Positions 1 through 5,123 of a stretch of 5,975 nucleotides of DNA are shown here, in pieces. Each line of letters starts with the position of its first letter. Position 1 is the first letter of the stretch. Position numbers and translations under genes: made by a program. The notes under the pieces are model-generated. The model had not been told where the DNA came from, did no database searches, and was given only the letters and a program-made list of their open reading frames with translations. Origin of the DNA: Mollicutes bacterium (GTDB lineage Bacteria > Bacillota_I > Bacilli_A > RF39 > UBA660); contig DUPI01000085.1 in assembly GCA_012838395.1 (NCBI GenBank), forward strand, positions 1 through 5,975, written 5' to 3'.

Positions 1-218
1 AAAAGGTAAAATAATTCTCTAGCGGCTTTTTTGCTATCATTAAACATTGGTAAAATTTCATTAAATAGATTGTCATTACTAGCTTCATTAAGTGCGATTG
101 AAAGATTATCGGATATACATTTTTCAGTGCTTAAAACATCGTTTAAATAATCACAATCATTCATTTCTGGTGTTTGTACTAGCTCTGTTTTGGGGTTTTG
201 TACAGTATTATTATTCAT
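1..218 (-). CDS. CotF-like spore coat protein, 3' end cut by window edge
   Basis: Seen: reading leftward from an ATG at 218-216, 72 whole codons stay open to the window edge. The predicted protein starts with a polar Asn/Gln/Pro/Thr-rich stretch (residues 1-18). Two helices follow: the first runs from about residue 21 (DCDYLNDVLSTEKC) to an NEASND turn at 44-49, and the second covers about 50-72 and ends in ARELFYL. The start is fixed by AGGAGGAA (228-221), which overlaps the stop of the preceding gene; the internal ATG at codon 19 has no ribosome site. Known: this pattern of a short helical hairpin after a polar tail resembles the CotF-type spore coat family, whose members are usually 80-100 residues and are made late in sporulation. 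Inferred: it is a structural spore coat or forespore protein, co-transcribed with the 65-residue gene upstream and translationally coupled to it (8 bases apart). Family assignment is by eye. Confidence 0.78.
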   Translation of the reverse strand, partial: MNNNTVQNPKTELVQTPEMNDCDYLNDVLSTEKCISDNLSIALNEASNDNLFNEILPMFNDSKKAARELFYL

Positions 219-220
219 AG

Positions 221-228
221 TTCCTCCT
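221..228 (-). promoter_or_regulatory. Ribosome binding site overlapping the preceding stop codon
   Basis: AGGAGGAA lies two bases before the ATG-proximal spacer of the partial coat gene and shares bases with the TAG stop (229-227) of the upstream gene. The arrangement TAGGAGGAACTATG suggests that ribosomes finishing the first gene restart on the second, which would keep the two products in fixed ratio. Confidence 0.75.
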
Positions 229-424
229 AACTTAATATTGTTACAATTTTTTGACAGTAATTAGCGTGCATCTTGGCAACTTTTTGTAGAGCCTTTTTAA
301 TTTCTTCGTCAGTTACTTCATTAGCGTAGTGTTCACATTTTTTACTGGCAACAAAATGCCATTCAAACATATCTGATAAATAAGATAAATCTTTAGTAGA
401 TATCATTTGTGGTACTTTATCCAT
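227..424 (-). CDS. Small helical spore-coat-type protein (65 aa)
   Basis: Seen: a complete 65-codon gene with a good ribosome site (AAAGGA at 438-433, 8 bases before the ATG). The product is predicted as two amphipathic helices, about residues 9-33 (STKDLSYLSDMF onward) and 38-63, joined by an NEVTDEE turn. It has no signal peptide or membrane segment. It can be aligned without gaps to the next gene's product from the YL.D motif: the two share Y, L, D, a central S and the NE at the turn, which suggests they are paralogous. Known: very small helical-hairpin proteins of this kind often occur next to CotF-type coat genes in spore-forming Firmicutes. Inferred: it partners the downstream protein, perhaps forming a four-helix bundle, and is made in the developing spore, because the only clear promoter signal ahead of it is of sigma-G type. 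A ferritin-like role cannot be excluded, though no metal-binding ExxH pattern is visible. Confidence 0.72.
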   Translation of the reverse strand: MDKVPQMISTKDLSYLSDMFEWHFVASKKCEHYANEVTDEEIKKALQKVAKMHANYCQKIVTILS

Positions 425-444
425 ATAATCAATCCTTTCGCCAT

Positions 445-474
445 TATTATGGATTAAAAAGGGTTAAATATTCA
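445..474 (-). promoter_or_regulatory. Candidate sigma-G (forespore) promoter for the coat gene pair
   Basis: On the minus strand, TGAATA (474-469) is followed after 17 bases by CATAATA (451-445). The Bacillus subtilis sigma-G consensus is close to TGAATA-N17/18-CATACTA, so all positions but one agree. Transcription would start near 439, giving a leader of only about 15 bases with the ribosome site almost at its 5' end. In AT-rich DNA such matches can arise by chance, but the position in front of two coat-type genes supports it. No convincing sigma-A promoter is seen on this strand. Confidence 0.5.
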
Positions 475-497
475 AAAAAATATTAGATAGATAAGTT

Positions 498-526
498 TTG
501 TTATAATTAATTTATTATGTTATAAT
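498..526 (+). promoter_or_regulatory. Sigma-A promoter of proS, extended -10
   Basis: TTGTTA (498-503) and TATAAT (521-526) are separated by 17 bases, with TGT just ahead of the -10 giving an extended -10 element. Transcription should begin near 533. The predicted untranslated leader is therefore only about 22 bases, too short for a T-box or other riboswitch, so proS is probably not controlled by an uncharged-tRNA leader. Confidence 0.7.
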
Positions 527-554
527 ATTATAAATTAAGATGGAGTGAAGAAAG

Positions 555-2243
555 ATGAAATTAAGATCAAGTTTCTTTTATACAATTAGAGAAAATATTA
601 AAGATGAGGAATCAATTAGTGGTAATTTATTAGTTCGAAGTGGAATGATTAAAAAAATCGGAAACGGAATCTATATGTATATGCCGCTCGGTTTTAAAGT
701 CCTTAATAATATTGAAAAAATAGTTCGTGAAGAGATGAATAAGGCTGGCGCTTGTGAATTGATTATGCCCAATTTGATGCCGGAAGATATTTATGTTGAC
801 AGCGGCCGTCGTGATGTTTTTGGGGACAGTATGTTTTCCTTACAAGACCGCTACAAACGTAATTATGTTTTAGGTCCCACTCATGAAGAACTTTTTGTTA
901 TGGCTGCCAAAGAAAAAATCAAATCGTATAAAGATTTTCCTTTTAATTTATATCAAGTAGGACTTAAATATCGTGATGAACCACGTCCGCGTTTTGGACT
1001 TATTCGAATTAGAGAATTTATTATGAAAGATGCTTATAGTTTTGATATGGATTATAATGGATTGGATAAATCTTATCAAAAAATGTTTGAAGCCTATCAA
1101 AAAATATTTAATCGTATGGGATTAGATTATAAAATTGTTACTGCTGACACTGGGGCGATGGGGGGGCTTCTTTCGGAAGAATTTCAAGCTATTGCACCAA
1201 TTGGTGAAGATACTTTGGTGCTGTGCTCAAAATGTGACTATGCCTCAAATATTGAAGTAAGTGCTTGTGTTAATCAGGTAATTGAGAATGATAAAGAATT
1301 AATAAAAGAATTGGTTGAAACACCAAATGCTGGCACGATTGAAGAAGTTGCTAATATGTTAAAAGAACCTGCTTCGAAGTTTGTAAAAACATTACTATAT
1401 AAAATAGATGATAAATTTTATGCTTGTTTAGTACCGGGTGACCGTGAAGTTAACGAAACTAAAGTAATGAAATTATTAAAAGGGACTAGTATTGAACTAG
1501 CTCTACCAGAAGAGGTAATATCCATTACTGGCGCTAAAGTTGGTTTTGCGGGACCAATTGAATTAGCTATACCGATTATTATTGATAATGATGTTGCTAA
1601 TATGAAAAACTTTATTGTTGGTGCGAATCAAAGTGATTATCACTATAAGAATGTTAATCTCTCTGATTTTGAATATCTTTTAAAAGGAGATATTAAAGAA
1701 GTTTTAGAAGGGGATCCTTGCCCTAAATGTTTAGCACCACTAGTGTTTAAAAAAGGAATTGAAATTGGAAATACTTTTAAGTTAGGAACAAAATATTCTG
1801 AAGATTTAAATTTATATTACGCTGATGAAAACAATAATTTAAAACCAACTGTAATGGGGTGCTATGGCATAGGAATTGAAAGAATCATGGCTAGTATTGT
1901 TGAACAAAATAATGATGAGTTTGGTATTGTTTGGCCAATGAATGTTGCCCCATTTAAAGTAGCTATCATTTTAATTAATACAGCTGATGAACAACAAAAT
2001 ACTTTTGCTAATGAATTGTATGATAAATTAAATTCTTTAGGTATTGAGACGGTTTTAGATGATCGCGAAGTTCGTCCAGGTGTGAAATTTAATGATATTG
2101 ATTTAATTGGAATTCCGGTAAAAGTAACAATTGGTAATAAAATTAAAGATGATTTAGTGGAATTAAAATTAAGAAATAACCAAGTAAGTTGTGACATTCA
2201 TACTGATGAGCTTATTAATAAGATAAAAGATATAATTAATTAA
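555..2243 (+). CDS. proS: Prolyl-tRNA synthetase, bacterial type with insertion domain
   Basis: Charges tRNA-Pro with proline using ATP in the cytoplasm. Seen, in order: class II motif 1 region (about 37-75, GNGIYMYMPLGFKVL), the PTHEE loop (108-112), motif 2 (140-160, RDEPRPRFGLIRIREF then MKDAYSF), the TGAMGG..SEEF substrate-site segment (199-210), the YbaK-like insertion domain (about 230-385, with FVKTLLYK at 276-283 holding the Lys expected at the editing site), motif 3 (435-443, GCYGIGIER), and the anticodon-binding domain (about 467-562, with LDDREVRPGVKF). Its 562 residues match the usual length of about 565-575. The insertion domain hydrolyses mischarged Ala-tRNA-Pro in the family. 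Two CxxC pairs (C224/C227 and C389/C392) flank the insertion domain and may form a zinc site. The start is set by GGAGTGA (542-548), 6 bases before the ATG. It is transcribed alone or with weak read-through into the next operon; no terminator follows it. A seven-G run at 1160-1166 is odd for this genome. Confidence 0.97.
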   Translation: MKLRSSFFYTIRENIKDEESISGNLLVRSGMIKKIGNGIYMYMPLGFKVLNNIEKIVREEMNKAGACELIMPNLMPEDIYVDSGRRDVFGDSMFSLQDRYKRNYVLGPTHEELFVMAAKEKIKSYKDFPFNLYQVGLKYRDEPRPRFGLIRIREFIMKDAYSFDMDYNGLDKSYQKMFEAYQKIFNRMGLDYKIVTADTGAMGGLLSEEFQAIAPIGEDTLVLCSKCDYASNIEVSACVNQVIENDKELIKELVETPNAGTIEEVANMLKEPASKFVKTLLYKIDDKFYACLVPGDREVNETKVMKLLKGTSIELALPEEVISITGAKVGFAGPIELAIPIIIDNDVANMKNFIVGANQSDYHYKNVNLSDFEYLLKGDIKEVLEGDPCPKCLAPLVFKKGIEIGNTFKLGTKYSEDLNLYYADENNNLKPTVMGCYGIGIERIMASIVEQNNDEFGIVWPMNVAPFKVAIILINTADEQQNTFANELYDKLNSLGIETVLDDREVRPGVKFNDIDLIGIPVKVTIGNKIKDDLVELKLRNNQVSCDIHTDELINKIKDIIN

Positions 2244-2247
2244 TAAA

Positions 2248-2277
2248 ACGACAAAAACTGATAAACAAATATATAAT
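2248..2277 (+). promoter_or_regulatory. Possible promoter for the SPOR-radC-mreCD operon
   Basis: ACGACA (2248-2253, four of six -35 matches) and a perfect TATAAT (2272-2277) are 18 bases apart in the 52-base gap after proS. Because the region is almost pure A/T, the -10 alone is weak evidence, and read-through from proS is an alternative since no terminator is visible. Confidence 0.35.
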
Positions 2278-2295
2278 AATATAATTGGTGATAAT

Positions 2296-2757
2296 ATGAA
2301 AAAATATATAATACCAGTTGTGCTATGTGTTGTTATCGGTTTTTTATTGTCTAAATTTATGCTAAATCAATATGAAAACAAACAAAATATTACACCAGTT
2401 TTTAAAAGCGGAAAGGATTTATATTTTATTCAATACGGTGTTTATTCGACAGAAGAGAATATGAAAAATAATACTAAAAATTTAAATTATTATATTTATA
2501 ATTTAAATGATGGTTTATATTATGTATTTATTGGAATTACTAGTAATGAGGATAATGCTAACAAATTAAAAGGATATTTTAAAAAAGAGGGATATGATAC
2601 TTATATAAAGGAATATAATGTTTCTAATAAAGATTTTTTAGAAATGATAGAATACTATGATCTTTTATTAGACCAAACAACAGACGATGATACAATTAAA
2701 TCAGTTTGTCGTCAGGTTTTAGAAAAATATGAGGAGTTAGGTAACGATGAATATTAG
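2296..2757 (+). CDS. Membrane-anchored SPOR-domain protein, possible SpoIIB counterpart
   Basis: Seen: a 153-residue protein with one N-terminal membrane segment (about 4-24, after MKKY) and no cleavage site, so most of it should lie outside the cell or in the forespore-mother cell space. A SPOR-like fold covers about 41-107: it begins DLYFIQYGVYSTEEN, has a central GLYYVFIGI strand, and ends with a helix and the strand GYDTYIKEY. An acidic helical tail follows (110-153). Known: SPOR domains bind denuded peptidoglycan strands at division or sporulation septa. In Bacillus the SPOR protein SpoIIB is encoded just upstream of maf-radC-mreB. Inferred: this is a shortened positional counterpart of SpoIIB (about 330 residues in Bacillus), though a vegetative cell-wall role is equally possible. 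Translation uses GGTGAT (2287-2292) only 3 bases before the ATG. Its end overlaps radC by 11 bases, implying coupled translation. Confidence 0.75.
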   Translation: MKKYIIPVVLCVVIGFLLSKFMLNQYENKQNITPVFKSGKDLYFIQYGVYSTEENMKNNTKNLNYYIYNLNDGLYYVFIGITSNEDNANKLKGYFKKEGYDTYIKEYNVSNKDFLEMIEYYDLLLDQTTDDDTIKSVCRQVLEKYEELGNDEY

Positions 2758-3457
2758 AATTAAAGATATACCTGCTATTGATCGACCTCGTGAAAGATTA
2801 AAAAACTTCGGTGTTTACAGTTTAAGTAACGAAGAATTGTTAGCTATTATTTTGAAAACAGGAACAAGAGAAGCTTCAGCTAAAATATTATCTACCAAAT
2901 TATTATCCCAAGTTGGTGGAATTAGAAACTTACCAAAACTTAATTTGTCTGAACTTACTAAGATTAAAGGAATAGGAGAGGCTAAAGCGTGTACTCTTTT
3001 AGCAGTTATTGAATTATCTAAACGAATTAATCAAGAAGTTGCAACTATCCAAAATTTAAAAATAACATCTTCTTTGTTAGTTTATAAATATTATAAGGAT
3101 ATTTTTAAAAATCAATTTCAGGAACACTTTTATTGTATTTATTTAGATAATAATAAACGTGTTATCGAAGATAAATTATTATTTAAAGGAACTTTAAATC
3201 AAAGTATAGTTCATCCGCGAGAGGTGTTTAAAGAAGCTTATTTGTTAAGTGCTTCATCTATTATTTGTATTCACAATCATCCTAGTGGTAACCTTGTTCC
3301 TTCTAATGAAGATATTGCCCTAACCGATAGATTAGTTTATATTGGTCAAATTTTAGGTATTGAAATTATTGATCACGTTATTATTGGTAATACTGGTTAT
3401 TATAGTTTTTATGAAAATAATTTAATTGGTGGTAAAAACAACCAAAATATATTATAA
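2747..3457 (+). CDS. radC: RadC family (UPF0758) JAB/MPN-domain protein
   Basis: Seen: 236 residues, close to the usual length of about 225-230. The N-terminal half (1-95) starts with the family signature IDRPRERL (11-18), LSNEELLAIIL (26-36) and a helix-hairpin-helix segment KGIGEAKA (74-81). The C-terminal JAMM-like metalloprotease fold carries HPREVFKEA (156-164, with the Glu ligand E159), then HNHPSG (176-181) and D189 in SNEDIALTD, so all putative zinc-site residues are present. Known: despite its name, RadC has no proven DNA repair function; the fold is that of JAB1/MPN isopeptidases or nucleases, and the gene neighbours mre genes in many Firmicutes. The start ATG lies inside the end of the SPOR gene with AGGAG (2732-2736) 10 bases upstream. 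Only 16 bases separate it from mreC, with no mreB between them, unlike Bacillus. Confidence 0.95.
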   Translation: MNIRIKDIPAIDRPRERLKNFGVYSLSNEELLAIILKTGTREASAKILSTKLLSQVGGIRNLPKLNLSELTKIKGIGEAKACTLLAVIELSKRINQEVATIQNLKITSSLLVYKYYKDIFKNQFQEHFYCIYLDNNKRVIEDKLLFKGTLNQSIVHPREVFKEAYLLSASSIICIHNHPSGNLVPSNEDIALTDRLVYIGQILGIEIIDHVIIGNTGYYSFYENNLIGGKNNQNIL

Positions 3458-3473
3458 TGTATGTGGTGATTAT

Positions 3474-4325
3474 ATGCGAAGAAGAAATAGAATAAAAAAA
3501 CAATGGATAGTTTTAATTTTTTTAGCAGTTGTTATTGGACTAGGAATTATTTATAACACAGTTAATGATAAGCGAAGCTTAACCAAGATTGAAGGTTTAA
3601 TTAAAGATACTGGTCTTTTTGTTAATAAAATCGTATATTCACCTATAAAGTTAGTTAAAAAGAAAATTGTTGAAAATCGAGAAAAACAAGAAATGTATGA
3701 TAAATACCAAGAGTTAAAGAATAAAAGTAATAATTATGATTTGTTAGAAGCTAAAAAAGAAGAGTTAGAGTTTCAATTAAAAGAAATGCAAAAAATCCTT
3801 AATTTAAATAATACTTTAAACAAGGAAAGTTATTTAAATGCTACAGTTATTAATCGTAATGTAGGCATATGGTATGATACAATAACCATTGATAAAGGAT
3901 CTAAAAATGGAATAAAAGTTGATATGCCAGTTATTGTTAATGAAGGATTAATCGGAAAAATTACTAAAGTTAGTAATTTTAATAGTGCTGTGAAATTATT
4001 AACTAGTGATGAAATAACTGATAAAATATCAGTTAAAATTAAAAATAATAATGACTATATACTAGGGTTATTAGTTAATTATGATCTTAGTAATAAAGTA
4101 TTTATAGTCGAAGGAATTGATCAAAACACGGATATTAAGGAAGGTTCAGTAGTAACTACTACTGGTCTTGGTGATTATTTTCCAAGTGGAATAATTGTTG
4201 GTAAAGTTAAACAAGTCAGAACCGATAATTTTGATCTTGCTAAAATAGTGGAAGTCAAATCAGATGTTGATTTTAATAAAATTAACTATGTAACTGTTTT
4301 AAAACGAGAGGTAATAGAGGAATGA
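3474..4325 (+). CDS. mreC: Rod-shape-determining protein MreC
   Basis: Seen: a 283-residue protein with a basic cytoplasmic N-terminus (MRRRNRIKK), one membrane helix (about 11-28), a charged coiled coil (about 62-112) and the two-part beta domain of MreC. The beta domain begins LNATVINRN (121-129), continues WYDTITIDKGSKNGIKVDMPV (133-153) and GLIGKI, and ends with GDYFPSGIIVGKV (233-245). Known: MreC is the extracytoplasmic scaffold of the elongasome, linking MreB filaments and MreD to PBP2/RodA for side-wall peptidoglycan synthesis. The frame is open upstream to a TTG at 3426 within radC, but the start at 3474 is chosen because GGTGAT (3465-3470) precedes it and the protein then begins just before the membrane helix as in homologues. 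Its TGA stop overlaps the mreD ATG by 4 bases. The missing neighbour mreB is the main oddity. Confidence 0.93.
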   Translation: MRRRNRIKKQWIVLIFLAVVIGLGIIYNTVNDKRSLTKIEGLIKDTGLFVNKIVYSPIKLVKKKIVENREKQEMYDKYQELKNKSNNYDLLEAKKEELEFQLKEMQKILNLNNTLNKESYLNATVINRNVGIWYDTITIDKGSKNGIKVDMPVIVNEGLIGKITKVSNFNSAVKLLTSDEITDKISVKIKNNNDYILGLLVNYDLSNKVFIVEGIDQNTDIKEGSVVTTTGLGDYFPSGIIVGKVKQVRTDNFDLAKIVEVKSDVDFNKINYVTVLKREVIEE

Positions 4326-4813
4326 TTGGTTTTATTATTAGTATATCATTACTTTTAGAGAGTATCTTATCTAATTTAATTCCTATAGGTACTTACTTCA
4401 CTCCGTTATTTTCCATCGTTTCATTGGTTATTATTTATCCTTATTTTATAAATGATGATATAAGATATATTAAATATTGTGGTATTACTGGATTAATATA
4501 CGATGTTATTTTTACGAACACTTTATTTTTTAATATGATTATTTTTATCATTATTGGACTTATAATTAAATTAATTAATATAACCTTATCGAATAATTTT
4601 ATAAACGTGATGATAATAACAGCAATTAACATTATTGTTTATTTAATCATAAGTTATTTTATATTGTGGATTATTGGTTATAAAACTTTTAACTATGATT
4701 ATTTATTTTCAACTATTTCTAAAACATTGATATTGAATATAATATATAGTGTGGTGATGTATATTGTTACCGATAAGATTAGTAAAAAACATAAGATATT
4801 AAAAATTGATTAA
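4322..4813 (+). CDS. mreD: Rod-shape-determining membrane protein MreD
   Basis: Seen: 163 residues, almost wholly hydrophobic, with five to six predicted membrane helices (about 2-20, 27-43, 52-66, 68-90, 93-119 and 134-150) and a short basic tail. The motif GLIYDVIFTNTLFFNM (57-72) matches the characteristic MreD pattern G-L-x-Y-D. Length is typical (160-175). Known: MreD is the integral membrane partner of MreC in the elongasome. It is translationally coupled to mreC through an ATGA overlap, with GAGAGGT (4306-4312) as ribosome site. Its stop codon forms the foot of the operon terminator. Very AT-rich codon use (Ile ATA/ATT, Leu TTA) reflects the hydrophobic content. Confidence 0.9.
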   Translation: MIGFIISISLLLESILSNLIPIGTYFTPLFSIVSLVIIYPYFINDDIRYIKYCGITGLIYDVIFTNTLFFNMIIFIIIGLIIKLINITLSNNFINVMIITAINIIVYLIISYFILWIIGYKTFNYDYLFSTISKTLILNIIYSVVMYIVTDKISKKHKILKID

Positions 4814-4835
4814 GGTCTATACTAAGACCTTTTTT
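4812..4835 (+). terminator. Intrinsic terminator ending the mreCD operon
   Basis: AAGGTCT (4812-4818) pairs with AGACCTT (4825-4831) around a 6-base loop, followed by a run of Ts (4830-4835). The 7-bp stem begins within the TAA stop of mreD (4811-4813), so a ribosome terminating there could hinder hairpin folding and allow some read-through to the small gene downstream. Confidence 0.82.
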
Positions 4836-4858
4836 CATATTATTTTATAGGTGATAAT

Positions 4859-5011
4859 GTGAATAATGACATTACAAAAATCAAGGAAAAAATAAAACTT
4901 ATAAAGGGAATTAAGTTAACCCAAATGTATCGTGATTATAAACATCTTTTTAAAGTGGGTAATAACTTTTATGAAGAAGAAATACTTAGAAAAAAATTTG
5001 ACAATCGGTAG
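4859..5011 (+). CDS. Unrecognised 50-residue basic protein
   Basis: Not recognised. Seen: an open frame of 50 codons starting with GTG at 4859 and ending TAG at 5009-5011. AGGTGAT (4849-4855) sits 3 bases before the GTG, the same spacing as in the SPOR gene and mreC; the nearby ATG (4857) is followed at once by TGA and cannot be the start. The product begins MNNDITKIKEKIKLIKG and ends ILRKKFDNR. It is lysine-rich with a helical N-terminal half, an aromatic centre (MYRDYKHLFKVGNNFYEEE) and no membrane segment or cysteine. It lies just after the mreD terminator with no clear promoter of its own, so it would depend on read-through. Its last codons contain the -35 box of the rplU promoter. In Bacillus this interval holds minCD and spoIVFAB, none of which it resembles. 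It may be a lineage-specific small protein; a chance frame is the main alternative. Confidence 0.55.
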   Translation: MNNDITKIKEKIKLIKGIKLTQMYRDYKHLFKVGNNFYEEEILRKKFDNR

Positions 5012-5026
5012 GACTTATGGTAAAAT
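4998..5026 (+). promoter_or_regulatory. Strong sigma-A promoter of the rplU-prp-rpmA operon
   Basis: A perfect TTGACA (4998-5003), a 17-base spacer and TAAAAT (5021-5026, five of six) preceded by TGG (extended -10) form the best promoter in the window. Transcription should start near 5033. The -35 box lies within the last codons of the 50-residue gene, so the two units overlap. Strength fits the high demand for ribosomal proteins. Confidence 0.85.
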
Positions 5027-5032
5027 TCTATA

Positions 5033-5123
5033 TTGTGTAGAGCCTTACTCTACAACCGCACAGAATAGGTTGAAACAATTAATGTACCTTAATGGCGAGT
5101 CTGAGAACTAAGGAGGTAGAAAA
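5033..5123 (+). ncRNA. rplU 5' leader, probable L21 leader RNA
   Basis: About 90 transcribed but untranslated bases precede rplU. Seen: a perfect 7-bp hairpin, TGTAGAG (5036-5042) with CTCTACA (5048-5054), loop CCTTA. ACC (5055-5057) can then pair with GGT (5068-5070). Next, TACCTT (5085-5090) can pair with GAGGTA (5113-5118, including one G-U), which covers the ribosome site. The pentamer CCTTA occurs twice (5043-5047 and 5087-5091), each complementary to TAAGG at 5109-5113. Known: low-GC Gram-positives carry an L21 leader at this position, thought to mediate feedback by a ribosomal protein. Assignment to that family is from position and structure, not from a covariance search. Confidence 0.65.
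5111..5117 (+). promoter_or_regulatory. Strong ribosome binding site of rplU, possibly occluded
   Basis: AGGAGGT lies 6 bases before the rplU ATG, a near-perfect match to the 16S tail. It is also the part of the leader that can pair with TACCTT (5085-5090), or through TAAGG with the upstream hairpin loop, which would make it the control point for L21 synthesis. Confidence 0.7.

Noticed and set aside
1862..2197. Minus-strand open frame of 111 codons inside proS
   Set aside because: It lies entirely opposite the conserved motif 3 and anticodon-binding region of proS, has no ribosome site, and its protein looks like random reverse-strand translation.
3426..3445. Hairpin at the radC 3' end as a terminator
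   Set aside because: TTGGTGGT can fold onto ACAACCAA with one mismatch around AAAA, but no T run follows and mreC starts 29 bases later, so termination here is unlikely.
3426..3473. Longer mreC start at TTG 3426
   Set aside because: It would add 16 residues overlapping radC with no ribosome site, while the ATG at 3474 has GGTGAT upstream and gives the normal short basic N-terminus.
4322..4325. TGA read as tryptophan (Mycoplasma-type code)
   Set aside because: TGA ends mreC exactly at the mreD start in a standard ATGA overlap, and tryptophans in proS, mreC and mreD are all TGG.
4441..4632. Minus-strand open frame of 63 codons inside mreD
   Set aside because: The reverse complement of AT-rich membrane-helix codons naturally stays open and hydrophobic; no start signal is seen.
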